DNA of 64,000 bases from Chryseobacterium viscerum (GCF_025949665.1 NZ_JAPDFT010000007.1:62001-126000), one strand, 5' to 3'; counted from the stretch's first letter, positions 1 through 8,331 are shown. A program made the numbers and translations. Notes: generated by a model from the letters alone, not told the origin.

Positions 1-665
1 CTTGACTTCGGCTGCATGAAAGGATTTTCAGGATATTCTAAACCGAAATCTGCAAAATCTTTCTTGGTAATGGCAAGGAATTCTTCGTAAAGAGCATCTG
101 CATTTGGAACAACGTTCAAAGCAATAAGATCATCTTCACCTTCTGTTTTAGCAAAAAGCCCTTTTGTATATTCCCAGATATCTTCAATTGCTTTTATAAC
201 ACGTGATTTACTTTCTTCTGTTCCTTGGGCGAAGATTTTCATCCATGATGCAGCATGAGTATAGTGATATCTTACTTCTTTCAATGATTTCTGAGCAATA
301 GCCGAAAGTTCTTCGTCTGCAGAGTTTGACAATGCCTCATAGATCAGTTTCTGATACACCGCAAAAACATATACTTTCAGAATAGTCTGAGCATAATCTT
401 CGTTTGGAAGTTCCGTCCAGTGTGCATTTAGATATTCATGCTCATATCTTAAAAATGCGATATCATCTTCATTTTTACCATTGTCTATTACTCTTGAAGC
501 ATAAACATAAAAGTTATTAGCCTGTCCAAGCTCATCCAATGCAATGTTTGTCAATGCAATATCTTCCTCCAAATAAGGACCTTCACCGCACCATGCAGAC
601 AAACGCTGTCCCATAATGAAACTGTCGTCTGCTAGTTTTAATAAATAATTATATAATGGGTTCAT
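1..665 (-). CDS. paaC: phenylacetyl-CoA 1,2-epoxidase subunit PaaC (3' end cut by window)
   Basis: Structural ferritin-like subunit of the PaaABC(D)E multicomponent oxygenase that converts phenylacetyl-CoA to its ring 1,2-epoxide. About 221 residues are visible from MNPLYNYLLKLADDSF; the frame stays open to base 1, so the C-terminus lies outside. The helical pattern with ALDELGQANNF near residue 45 and EVRYHYTHAASWM near residue 130 is typical of PaaC, which pairs with PaaA and lacks its own working diiron site. It is the last visible gene of the minus-strand paa operon, after paaB. Operon order and similarity both support the call. Confidence 0.93.
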   Translation of the reverse strand, partial: MNPLYNYLLKLADDSFIMGQRLSAWCGEGPYLEEDIALTNIALDELGQANNFYVYASRVIDNGKNEDDIAFLRYEHEYLNAHWTELPNEDYAQTILKVYVFAVYQKLIYEALSNSADEELSAIAQKSLKEVRYHYTHAASWMKIFAQGTEESKSRVIKAIEDIWEYTKGLFAKTEGEDDLIALNVVPNADALYEEFLAITKKDFADFGLEYPENPFMQPKS

Positions 666-690
666 TGTTTTTCTTTTTGTAAAATGACTC

Positions 691-770
691 AATGTAAAAT
701 GTATTAATGATTTGTAAAATAAATTTTCGAAAAATGTATCATTTTACTTTAATACTTTTTACATTAATAC
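691..770. repeat. repeat-rich paaC-paaB spacer
   Basis: The spacer holds AATGTAAAATGTATTAATGATT (691-712; written here as a 22-base unit, identical at 4724-4745) and a related inverted copy at 737-770. The same ATGTA/ATTAAT vocabulary returns in the paaB-paaA, paaA-paaE and paaK-tetR spacers. Function unknown. Confidence 0.6.
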
Positions 771-776
771 AGTTTT

Positions 777-1058
777 CTACATATTTTTTACATCGTTTGG
801 AATTTCGTAGAAAGTTGGGTGACGGTATAGTTTATCATCAGCCGGATCGAAGAAAGCTTCCTTATCCACCCCTTCCGAAGTCACAATGTATTTACTTGGA
901 ACTACCCAAACAGAAGTTCCTTCTTTTCTTCTTGTATAAACGTCTCTTGCATTCTGCAAAGCCATTTCTGCTGTTGGTGCCTGTACAATTCCAACGTGTT
1001 TATGAGATAATCCCGGTTTAGTTTGAATAAACACTTCCCACATATCTAAATTTGCCAT
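777..1058 (-). CDS. paaB: phenylacetyl-CoA 1,2-epoxidase subunit PaaB
   Basis: Small subunit (93 residues, the usual family length) that bridges PaaAC units in the phenylacetyl-CoA epoxidase complex. The sequence starts MANLDMWEVFIQTKPGLSHK and carries the characteristic segment AEMALQNARDVYTRR followed by VWVVPS and a C-terminal DPADDKLYRHPTFY. It sits between paaA (upstream) and paaC (downstream) on the minus strand. The gaps of roughly 110 bases on both sides are unusually long for this operon and are filled with repeats. Confidence 0.95.
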   Translation of the reverse strand: MANLDMWEVFIQTKPGLSHKHVGIVQAPTAEMALQNARDVYTRRKEGTSVWVVPSKYIVTSEGVDKEAFFDPADDKLYRHPTFYEIPNDVKNM

Positions 1059-1102
1059 AGTCAGATTAATTTAACAATGTATCAATGTACCATTTCACCA
1101 AT

Positions 1103-1130
1103 GAGATGCTTCGGCAAGCTTAGCATGACA
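1103..1130. repeat. REP-like element in the paaB-paaA spacer
   Basis: The 28 bases begin GAGATGCTTCGGC and end TTAGCATGACA. Their reverse complement reads TGTCATGCTAAGC... and ends GCCGAAGCATCTC, a variant of the intergenic repeat TGTCATTCTGAGC...GAAGAATCTC that I recall from many bacterial genomes. It is flanked by AATGTA/TACATT repeats in opposite orientation (about 1074-1095 and 1135-1172), so the spacer can fold. Known as a dispersed element; any function here is inference. Confidence 0.55.
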
Positions 1131-1171
1131 AATTGATTGTTACATTTTTACATTGGTATATTGTTACATTA

Positions 1172-2110
1172 TTATATTATTTCTTTTTGTTGTTTTTCTG
1201 CAAAAGCCGCCGCAGCTTCTTTTACCCAAGAGTTTTCTCTTTGCGCTTTTCTCTTCGTTTCGATACGCTTTTTATTGCAAGGTCCATTTCCTTTTAAGAT
1301 TTCCATGAATTCATCCCAGGGAAGTTCTCCGAAATCATAATGTTGTCTTTCCTCATTCCATTTCAGGTCTTTATCCGGAACAGTTAATCCTAAGAATTCA
1401 GCCTGAGAAACGGTAACATCGATAAATCTCTGGCGAAGGCTGTCATTACTTTCTCTTTTTACTCTGTAATTCATAGAAATCTTAGAGTTTGGTGAGCTGT
1501 CATCATTAGGTCCAAACATCATTAGAGCTGGCCACCAGAAACGGTTTAATGAAGCCTGAGCCATTTCTTTCTGTTGTTTTGTACCGCGGCACAATGCCAT
1601 AAGAATCTCATATCCCTGTCTTTGATGGAAAGATTCTTCTTTACAAATCTTTACCATTGCTCTTGAATAAGGACCATAAGAATTCCCCATCAGCATTACC
1701 TGGTTCATAATCGCAGCACCATCTACCAACCAACCGATTGCACCGATATCGGCCCAACTCAAAGTAGGATAGTTGAAAATACTTGAATATTTTGCTTTTC
1801 CTTCCAGCATATCATCATAAGTAGCATCTCTGTCTGCTCTGATACTTCCGTCTCCTAAAGTTTCAGTGGCAGAATAAAGATATAACCCGTGGCCTGCTTC
1901 ATCCTGAACTTTCGCCAAAAGAGCCATTTTTCTTCTCAATGAAGGTGCTCTGGAGATCCAGTTGGCTTCCGGCAGCATTCCAACAATTTCAGAATGGGCA
2001 TGCTGTGAAATCTGACGAACCAATAGTTTTCTGTAATCATCCGGCATTACATCTTTTGGTTCTACTTTATTTTCGTCATGTACGTATTGTACAAATTTTT
2101 CTAAGTCCAT
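1172..2110 (-). CDS. paaA: phenylacetyl-CoA 1,2-epoxidase catalytic subunit PaaA
   Basis: Catalytic diiron subunit of the phenylacetyl-CoA epoxidase. The protein has 312 residues from MDLEKFVQYVHDENK; the frame is open to 2173, but that extension is the translated repeat spacer and is rejected. Diiron ligand motifs are visible: QDEAGHGLYLY (E71, H74) and KEESFHQRQGYE near residue 155, with further acidic ligands in the helices before them. FGPNDDSSPNS and WDEFMEILKGNGPCN are also typical of PaaA. It follows paaE and precedes paaB in the operon. Confidence 0.95.
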   Translation of the reverse strand: MDLEKFVQYVHDENKVEPKDVMPDDYRKLLVRQISQHAHSEIVGMLPEANWISRAPSLRRKMALLAKVQDEAGHGLYLYSATETLGDGSIRADRDATYDDMLEGKAKYSSIFNYPTLSWADIGAIGWLVDGAAIMNQVMLMGNSYGPYSRAMVKICKEESFHQRQGYEILMALCRGTKQQKEMAQASLNRFWWPALMMFGPNDDSSPNSKISMNYRVKRESNDSLRQRFIDVTVSQAEFLGLTVPDKDLKWNEERQHYDFGELPWDEFMEILKGNGPCNKKRIETKRKAQRENSWVKEAAAAFAEKQQKEII

Positions 2111-2143
2111 TTTTTTGTTTTTTTGTAAAATGTAAAAAGTATT

Positions 2144-2163
2144 AATGTATTCATGAATACATT
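2144..2163. repeat. perfect 20-bp palindrome in the paaA-paaE spacer
   Basis: AATGTATTCATGAATACATT equals its own reverse complement. It is part of the ATGTA repeat family of this operon: the right side continues as ACATTTTACATT, the reverse complement of the unit at 691 and 4724. It lies 34 bases upstream of the paaA start, within the transcript, so it could form a hairpin between paaE and paaA or bind a protein. Confidence 0.6.
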
Positions 2164-2186
2164 TTACATTCAATCGTTAATACAAT

Positions 2187-3272
2187 TTAAACATCATAAT
2201 TAAGCATCACCACATTCGTTGTCGGGTGACATTGACAGGTAAGAACGAAGCCTCTGGCTACTTCTTCTTCGGTAAGTGCGTAGTTTTTTTCCATGAAAAC
2301 TTCTCCTTCCAAAACTTCCGCTTTACACGTACAGCACACTCCTCCTTTACATGCAAAAGGTACAGGAAGATTGTCTTTCAATGCTTTATCTAAGATACTC
2401 TCTTTTTTAGAATTAAGGTGGAACGAATATTCATCATCATCAATGATTACCGTTACCATACTTTCAATGTTGGCAATTGCCTTGAATTCATCACTCATTT
2501 CCTCCGTATTTTCTTCATCAGGAGCGGTGAAGTACTCAAATAATACCTGGATAGCAGGTACTTTTTTATCTTTTTTCAGATAATCTGCGATGCCTTTGAT
2601 CATTTCTGCAGGTCCGCAAATGAAATAAGTAGCTTCTCTTACGTCGATATCTGTGTATCTTTCAAATAACTGCTCTAATTTTTCAGAAGAAATTCTTCCT
2701 TCAAAAACAGGATCTTCGTGTTTCTCACGGCTTACCAGATAAATCACCTTCAGTCTGCCGTTGAAATGTTCTACCAGCCTATCAATTTCAGCTTTTCTTA
2801 AAATATGATTCATGCTTCTGTTACTATAGAACAGATAAGCAGTACTGTTAGGTTCCTGATAAAGGCTTTCTTTAATATTGGATAAAACAGGGGTAATTCC
2901 GCTTCCGGCAGCCAAACCTACGTAAGTTTTTACGTTTGTAGGATGATAAGAAGTATTAAAACCACCCATCGGAGGCATTACTTCCAGTATTTCATCCATG
3001 TGAAGATGCTCATTGAAATAGCCTGATACTTTTCCACCTTCAAGCAGCTTTACCAATACTTCCAGCGTATTGCTCTTTTCACTCGGAGCATTACAGATAG
3101 AGTAAGAACGTCTTTCTTCATTCCCGTTGATCATCATTCGGAAATTCAGATATTGTCCTTGTTTGAATCTGAATTTATCTTTCAGTTCTTCAGGAATTTC
3201 CACCGCCACACTGACTGCTTCGGAAGTGTCTTTCTGAACTTTAACTGTTTTAAGTTTATAAAATGAATTCAT
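2187..3272 (-). CDS. paaE: phenylacetyl-CoA epoxidase reductase PaaE
   Basis: Electron-transfer subunit that passes NAD(P)H electrons through flavin and a 2Fe-2S cluster to PaaA. Domains in order: FAD-binding barrel (1-105, with RRSYSICNAP), NAD-binding domain (105-235, GLAAGSGITPV and FICGPAEMI), then a plant-type ferredoxin domain (about 265-361) with the cluster ligands in CKGGVCCTC and a fourth Cys in LTCQCHP. The 361-residue length is normal. Its start overlaps the paaK stop (TAATG), pointing to translational coupling. Confidence 0.95.
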   Translation of the reverse strand: MNSFYKLKTVKVQKDTSEAVSVAVEIPEELKDKFRFKQGQYLNFRMMINGNEERRSYSICNAPSEKSNTLEVLVKLLEGGKVSGYFNEHLHMDEILEVMPPMGGFNTSYHPTNVKTYVGLAAGSGITPVLSNIKESLYQEPNSTAYLFYSNRSMNHILRKAEIDRLVEHFNGRLKVIYLVSREKHEDPVFEGRISSEKLEQLFERYTDIDVREATYFICGPAEMIKGIADYLKKDKKVPAIQVLFEYFTAPDEENTEEMSDEFKAIANIESMVTVIIDDDEYSFHLNSKKESILDKALKDNLPVPFACKGGVCCTCKAEVLEGEVFMEKNYALTEEEVARGFVLTCQCHPTTNVVMLNYDV

Positions 3273-4588
3273 TATTTTTTAAGTATTCTATTAATTTTTC
3301 CACCTTCGCACTTCGGCAGGCTGTCCTGGGTATGAACTTTCACTTTCGTTGTAATTCCTACCCGTTTTTTTATTTCGTTTTCTATGTTTTTTCCAAAGTT
3401 CCCGACAAAATTAAAATAATCATCGGTATTTGCTTCTATTTTTTGTGTCTTTACCAGCTCATCATCTATTTCAACATCAATATCCAAAGCGATACACATA
3501 TGTTCCTTTTCAATAGGTGTTAAATAATAATTAGGTACTACTCCTTCCACATAAGAGAAAGCCTCTTCAATCTGGCTTGGATAGACATTTACACCTCTCA
3601 CAATCAGCATATCATCTGCTCTCCCGACAATGGGTTTCATTTTCACCATTGTTCTTTTGGCATTTTCATCATAGTAAAGACTTGTAATATCATTGGTCCA
3701 GTAACGAAGAAGTGGCATTGCTTTTTTCGTTAACGTTGTAATCACCAATACACCTTCTTCTCCAAAAGGAACCGGCTGCTTGGTAACCGGATCTAAAATT
3801 TCAGGATAAAAATGATCTTCCCAGATATAAGATCCTCCTTTTTCTTCGAAATCCTCCATTGAAACTCCTGGTCCGATAATTTCGCTCAACCCATAAATAT
3901 TGGTTGCATGAACCCCTAATCTTTCTTCAATGTGGCCTCTGATAATTTCCGTCCATGGCTCTGAACCCAGCACGGCATATTTAAGACTGATCTCTTCTGC
4001 AGAAATTCCTCTTCTGGCAAATTCATCTGCAATAGTCAAAGCATATGATGGAGAGCAGCAGATTACTTCCGGCTTAAAATCTACAATCAGATCTACCTGT
4101 CTTGCCGTCATTCCTCCTGAAATAGGAAGAACACTCATCCCCAGTTTTTCCGCTCCGTAATGAAGCCCTAATCCTCCTGTAAAAATCCCATAACCATAGG
4201 CATTGTGCAGCTGCATTCCTGATTTCGCTCCTGCAGCATTTAAAGATCTTGCTACTACTTCGCTGAAAAGGTCCACATCTTCTTTGGTATATCCTACCAC
4301 TGTTGGTTTTCCTGTTGTTCCGCTTGAACAGTGAATACGTTGAAGCTCATTTTTAGGAACGGTAAATAAACCAAATGGATAATTATCTCTTAAATCCTGC
4401 TTGTAAGTAATAGGAAGTTTCGTGATATCTTCAATCGACCTTATTTCCTGTGGAGATATTTGCAATTCATCAAATTTCTTTTTATAAAATTCCGACTTCT
4501 CCCCCAAATAGCTGATCAGGCTGATCAACCGGTCGGATTGAAGCTGTCTCAACTGACCCAGCTCCAGATATTCAACTGAAAAATCCAT
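3272..4588 (-). CDS. paaK: phenylacetate-CoA ligase PaaK
   Basis: AMP-forming ligase that activates phenylacetate to phenylacetyl-CoA, the first step of the pathway. The AMP-binding loop HCSSGTTGKPTVVGYT lies near residue 90, NIYGLSEI near 235, and the C-terminal hinge and CoA part include GRADDMLIVRGVNVYPSQIEE. I place the start at MDFSVEYLELG (438 residues). The alternative ATG at 4603 lies inside a palindrome that looks like an operator and would leave almost no leader behind the predicted promoter. First enzyme gene of the operon; its stop overlaps the paaE start. Confidence 0.94.
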   Translation of the reverse strand: MDFSVEYLELGQLRQLQSDRLISLISYLGEKSEFYKKKFDELQISPQEIRSIEDITKLPITYKQDLRDNYPFGLFTVPKNELQRIHCSSGTTGKPTVVGYTKEDVDLFSEVVARSLNAAGAKSGMQLHNAYGYGIFTGGLGLHYGAEKLGMSVLPISGGMTARQVDLIVDFKPEVICCSPSYALTIADEFARRGISAEEISLKYAVLGSEPWTEIIRGHIEERLGVHATNIYGLSEIIGPGVSMEDFEEKGGSYIWEDHFYPEILDPVTKQPVPFGEEGVLVITTLTKKAMPLLRYWTNDITSLYYDENAKRTMVKMKPIVGRADDMLIVRGVNVYPSQIEEAFSYVEGVVPNYYLTPIEKEHMCIALDIDVEIDDELVKTQKIEANTDDYFNFVGNFGKNIENEIKKRVGITTKVKVHTQDSLPKCEGGKINRILKK

Positions 4589-4596
4589 AAAACTAA

Positions 4597-4610
4597 CTAA
4601 CATTTGTTAG
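4597..4610. promoter_or_regulatory. candidate PaaR-type operator before paaK
   Basis: CTAACATTTGTTAG is a perfect 6+6 palindrome with a two-base centre. From memory, the operator described for the TetR-family PaaR of Thermus is CNAACGNNCGTTNG; this site has the same frame with the inner G/C pair replaced by A/T. It starts where transcription is predicted to begin from the promoter at 4614-4643, a position suited to repression. Binding is inference. Confidence 0.5.
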
Positions 4611-4613
4611 GTG

Positions 4614-4643
4614 TAAATTTAAAAAGATTTTATAAGCTGGCAA
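4614..4643 (-). promoter_or_regulatory. predicted paaK promoter
   Basis: On the minus strand TTG (4643-4641) is followed after 19 bases by TAAATTTA (4621-4614). This matches the Bacteroidetes form TTG-N19-TAnnTTTG except for the last base. Transcription would start near 4610, at the edge of the palindrome. Confidence 0.4.
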
Positions 4644-4650
4644 AATTTTT

Positions 4651-4664
4651 ATGACTTTTGTCAT
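4651..4664. promoter_or_regulatory. second dyad upstream of paaK
   Basis: ATGACTTTTGTCAT is a 5+5 inverted repeat with a TTTT centre, just upstream of the predicted -33 element. A partial copy (ATGACTTTTTGT) occurs at 5447-5458 upstream of the tetR gene. It may be a regulator site, but the shared half alone is weak evidence. Confidence 0.25.
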
Positions 4665-4723
4665 ATTTTGAATGATTCTAAATAAGAAAAATAAGTTGGG
4701 ATTTCTTTTCTTGTAAAAAGTAT

Positions 4724-4745
4724 AATGTAAAATGTATTAATGATT
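4724..4745. repeat. 22-bp repeat identical to 691-712
   Basis: Second exact copy of the 22-base unit beginning AATGTAAAATG and ending TTAATGATT, here in the spacer between tetR and paaK. The preceding TTGTAAAAAGTAT resembles the copies in the other paa spacers. Confidence 0.65.
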
Positions 4746-4759
4746 CTACTTGTGAGAGA

Positions 4760-5338
4760 CTATATCTTCTGATTTCCAATAAGACCAAATAGGATTTTCT
4801 CTCTGATTTCATCTGTAATTGCATCAGTAGAATCGCTGCTTCTTTTGAACCAGAAATAGGAATTGTTTAAAGTATGAAGGATAAATCTTGTAGTAAATGA
4901 TGGTGATTTCAGCTCCCAGTTTTCAGCTTTGTAGATCTCGGAAATCAGTTCTTCAACTTCCTGCTGATAGTTTTTTCTTAATTTTACAAATTCGGGAAGT
5001 TTTTCTTCCAGATGTCGCCATTCATTAGAATAAATATGAGTGACGTCACGGTTTTTAAGAACAACGGATAAGTGTTTATCCAGTAAAAGGTTCAATTTTT
5101 CTCTTGGAGCAATATCTGTATTTTTTACTTCCTGAAGTTCATCAAAAAACTCCTGAGCAATGCCAAAACAAATCCATTCCAAAATTTCTTCCTTTGAACG
5201 GATATGTGCATACAGTGATGCTGCCTTGATATTGAGTTTCGTAGCCAAGTCTCTTACAGAACTTCCCATATACCCTTTCTCTTTGAAAAGCTCTACCGCT
5301 ACGTCTAATATTTTTCTCTGTTTTTCTTTTAGTTCCAT
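4760..5338 (-). CDS. TetR/AcrR family regulator, probably PaaR-like
   Basis: Transcriptional repressor of 192 residues from MELKEKQRKILDVAVELF. The open frame reaches 5425, but the first 29 residues are not TetR-like. The N-terminal helix-turn-helix reads SSVRDLATKLNIKAASLYAHIRSKEEIL (residues about 26-53). The C-terminal ligand domain ends in helices with FILHTLNNSYFWFK. It is the gene directly upstream of paaK on the same strand, so control of the paa genes by phenylacetyl-CoA is the likely role. That role is inferred from position, not from the ligand domain. Confidence 0.85.
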   Translation of the reverse strand: MELKEKQRKILDVAVELFKEKGYMGSSVRDLATKLNIKAASLYAHIRSKEEILEWICFGIAQEFFDELQEVKNTDIAPREKLNLLLDKHLSVVLKNRDVTHIYSNEWRHLEEKLPEFVKLRKNYQQEVEELISEIYKAENWELKSPSFTTRFILHTLNNSYFWFKRSSDSTDAITDEIREKILFGLIGNQKI

Positions 5339-5705
5339 CTGGTAAAATGCAAAAGTAATTATTCTGATCCAAACTGCTTGTTTTTTAATCATAAAATGAA
5401 AAAGACTCCTCATCTTCTGTTTCACTGTTAGATCATTTCACCTGTTATGACTTTTTGTTCCTGATTTCAGAGAAATAATTACGAAATCGGAAATTTTGTC
5501 AAGTTAAATTTCCGTTAAAAATACAATATCCGGAAAATTTGTCCTATTTTTTTGTAAATTTAATAATTGAACACTTTTTGCGATACAGTCATCGAATAAA
5601 TGATTAAATAATTGATGGCATTAAGAAACTGAGCCTCAAAATTTGGTTTCTTGATGTTTTTTTAAACTAAACTTTGAACAAATCATTACCAAAAATATAT
5701 AAGAT
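5339..5705. other. tetR-clpB divergent intergenic region
   Basis: No gene is visible in these 367 bases. They hold a near-perfect direct repeat, CGGAAATTTTGTC (5488-5500) and CGGAAAATTTGTC (5531-5543), and a stem AAGAAAC (5623-5629) / GTTTCTT (5646-5652) about 60 bases before clpB. The only promoter-like sequence close to clpB is TTG-N15-AAACTTTG ending at 5675, a weak match. No CIRCE or HAIR element is recognisable. Confidence 0.5.
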
Positions 5706-8300
5706 ATGAACTTGAACCAATATACTGTAAAATCACAGGAAGCCATCCAGGCAGCACAACAGGTTGCTATGGAACTGGGCAACCAAAGTATCGAACCTCA
5801 ACATCTCCTTGAAGGAATCTTTCAGGTGGATGAAAATATATCGCCTTTCCTACTTAAGAAATCTGAAGCAGATGCCAATTTAGTAAGAGAGCGCAACCGT
5901 GAAAATTTAGAAAAACTCCCAAAAGTACAGGGAGGAAACATTTATCTTTCACAATCTGCCAACAAAGTATTACTGGATTCTCCTAATATCGCCAAGAAAA
6001 TGGGTGATGAATATGTAACGATTGAACATTTATGGTTATCTCTTCTGGAAACCAGCTCTGAAGTATCCAAAATGCTGAAAGATATGGGGGTAACCAAAAA
6101 TCTGCTTGAAGGCGCTATCAAAGAATTAAGAAAAGGAAGCAAAGCTACTTCTGCAAGTTCGGAAGAGACTTATCAATCCTTAAATAAATATGCTAAAAAC
6201 TTCAACGAATTAGCAGCAGAAGGCAAACTGGATCCGGTAATCGGACGTGATGAAGAAATCAGAAGGGTTTTACAGATCCTTTCCAGAAGAACAAAAAACA
6301 ACCCAATCCTTATCGGGGAACCGGGTGTAGGTAAAACAGCCATTGCGGAGGGAATAGCCCACAGAATTATCAACGGTGACGTTCCCGAAAACCTGATGGA
6401 TAAAACTTTATTCTCATTGGATATGGGAGCTCTGATTGCCGGAGCAAAATATAAAGGTGAGTTTGAAGAGCGCTTAAAATCTGTTGTGAATGAAGTCATC
6501 AAATCTGACGGACAGATTATACTTTTCATCGACGAAATCCATACTTTGGTGGGTGCCGGAGGTGGTGAAGGAGCAATGGATGCAGCCAACATCTTAAAAC
6601 CTGCTTTAGCAAGAGGCGAATTGAGAGCCATTGGAGCGACTACTTTGAACGAGTATCAAAAGTATTTTGAAAAAGATAAAGCGTTAGAAAGACGTTTCCA
6701 AAAAGTAATGGTGGAAGAACCGGATACTGAATCTGCAATTTCGATCCTTCGTGGTATTAAAGATAAATATGAAGCTCACCATAAGGTAAGAATCAAAGAT
6801 GAAGCAATTATTGCGGCTGTGGAAATGTCTCAAAGATATATTTCAGACCGTTTTCTACCGGACAAGGCGATTGACCTTATTGATGAAGCTTCTGCCAAAC
6901 TGAGAATGGAAATCAATTCCAAGCCGGAAGAACTGGATGTTCTGGACAGAAGACTGATGCAGCTGGAAATTGAACTAGCAGCTATTTCAAGAGAAGGCAA
7001 TCAGACAAAAATTGATCATCTGAAGGAGGATATTGCTAAAATTTCCGAACAGAGAAATGAAATCAATGCGAAATGGCTGAAAGAAAAACAGAAAAGTGAA
7101 GATCTTACCCAGATCAAAAAAGATATTGAATCTCTGAAACACGAAGCTGAAAGAGCTTCCAGAACCGGAGATTATGCAAAAGTAGCGGAGATCCAATACG
7201 GAAAACTTCGTGAAAAAGAAGAAGAGCTCAGCAAAGTAGAACTGGAAATGCAGAATCATCAGAATGAGCTGATCAAAGAAGAGGTTACTGCAGAAAACAT
7301 CTCTGAAGTAATCGGTAAATGGACAGGTATTCCTGTAACCAAATTATTACAATCCGAAAGAGATAAGTTATTGAATCTTGAGTCTGAACTACACCACAGA
7401 GTGGTTGGACAGGATGAGGCTATTCAGGCGGTTGCAGATGCTATCAGAAGAAACAGAGCCGGATTGAGCGATGATAAAAAGCCTATTGGTTCATTCTTAT
7501 TTTTAGGAACAACCGGAGTAGGTAAAACCGAGCTGGCAAAAGCATTGGCTGAATTCTTATTTGATGACGAGAACAACATGACCAGAATTGATATGAGTGA
7601 ATATCAGGAACGTCACAGTGTTTCGAGATTAGTAGGAGCGCCTCCAGGATATGTAGGATATGACGAAGGCGGACAACTGACTGAAGCTGTAAGAAGAAGA
7701 CCTTATTCCGTAGTGCTTCTGGACGAAATTGAAAAAGCACACCCAGATGTTTTCAACACCTTACTTCAGGTTTTGGATGATGGTCGTCTGACAGACAATA
7801 AAGGGCGTGTAGTAAATTTTAAGAATTCAATCGTCATTATGACCTCGAATTTAGGTTCACATCTTATTCAGGAGAATTTTGAAAATCTTACTGAGGAAAA
7901 TCAGGATGAAATTGTAGATAAAACAAAAGACGAGGTTTTTGATCTTTTGAAACAGACGCTGCGTCCGGAATTCCTGAACAGAATTGATGAGATTGTACTG
8001 TTCCAGCCTTTAAGAAAAAAAGAAATCGGAAAAATCGTTCAATACCAACTGAGAGGATTTAATGAAATGTTATCTAAAAGAAACATCATTATGACTTTCA
8101 CTCAGGATGCAGTAGATTATCTGATGGAGAAAGGTTACGACCCTGCTTTCGGAGCAAGACCGTTGAAAAGAGTGATCCAGCAGGAAGTATTAAATAAACT
8201 GTCAAAAGAGATTCTTGCAGGAAATGTAAACGACGGAGACAGAATTACTCTGGATTACTTCGTAGAAACAGGTTTGGTTTTCAGACCTACTGAGCAATAA
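5706..8300 (+). CDS. clpB: ATP-dependent chaperone ClpB
   Basis: Hsp100 disaggregase that, with the DnaK system, threads aggregated proteins through its hexameric pore. All domains are present in 864 residues: N-domain with two Clp repeats (1-145), AAA-1 with Walker A GEPGVGKT starting at residue 204 and Walker B LFIDEIH, the middle coiled coil (about 400-525) that separates ClpB from ClpC/ClpA, AAA-2 with GTTGVGKT at 601, and the C-terminal D2-small domain with GARPLKRVIQ. The start ATG follows an A-rich leader. A strong terminator follows, so it is probably a single-gene unit. Confidence 0.97.
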   Translation: MNLNQYTVKSQEAIQAAQQVAMELGNQSIEPQHLLEGIFQVDENISPFLLKKSEADANLVRERNRENLEKLPKVQGGNIYLSQSANKVLLDSPNIAKKMGDEYVTIEHLWLSLLETSSEVSKMLKDMGVTKNLLEGAIKELRKGSKATSASSEETYQSLNKYAKNFNELAAEGKLDPVIGRDEEIRRVLQILSRRTKNNPILIGEPGVGKTAIAEGIAHRIINGDVPENLMDKTLFSLDMGALIAGAKYKGEFEERLKSVVNEVIKSDGQIILFIDEIHTLVGAGGGEGAMDAANILKPALARGELRAIGATTLNEYQKYFEKDKALERRFQKVMVEEPDTESAISILRGIKDKYEAHHKVRIKDEAIIAAVEMSQRYISDRFLPDKAIDLIDEASAKLRMEINSKPEELDVLDRRLMQLEIELAAISREGNQTKIDHLKEDIAKISEQRNEINAKWLKEKQKSEDLTQIKKDIESLKHEAERASRTGDYAKVAEIQYGKLREKEEELSKVELEMQNHQNELIKEEVTAENISEVIGKWTGIPVTKLLQSERDKLLNLESELHHRVVGQDEAIQAVADAIRRNRAGLSDDKKPIGSFLFLGTTGVGKTELAKALAEFLFDDENNMTRIDMSEYQERHSVSRLVGAPPGYVGYDEGGQLTEAVRRRPYSVVLLDEIEKAHPDVFNTLLQVLDDGRLTDNKGRVVNFKNSIVIMTSNLGSHLIQENFENLTEENQDEIVDKTKDEVFDLLKQTLRPEFLNRIDEIVLFQPLRKKEIGKIVQYQLRGFNEMLSKRNIIMTFTQDAVDYLMEKGYDPAFGARPLKRVIQQEVLNKLSKEILAGNVNDGDRITLDYFVETGLVFRPTEQ

Positions 8301-8331
8301 AATAGTTTTTTTCATATACATTATTTTTGTG

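Noticed and set aside
2111..2173. N-terminal extension of paaA
   Set aside because: The extra 21 residues are translated repeat and palindrome sequence; homologous proteins begin near MDLEKFVQYV.
5339..5425. N-terminal extension of the TetR regulator
   Set aside because: TetR proteins start just before the first helix (KEKQRKILDVAVELF); the extension has no such character.
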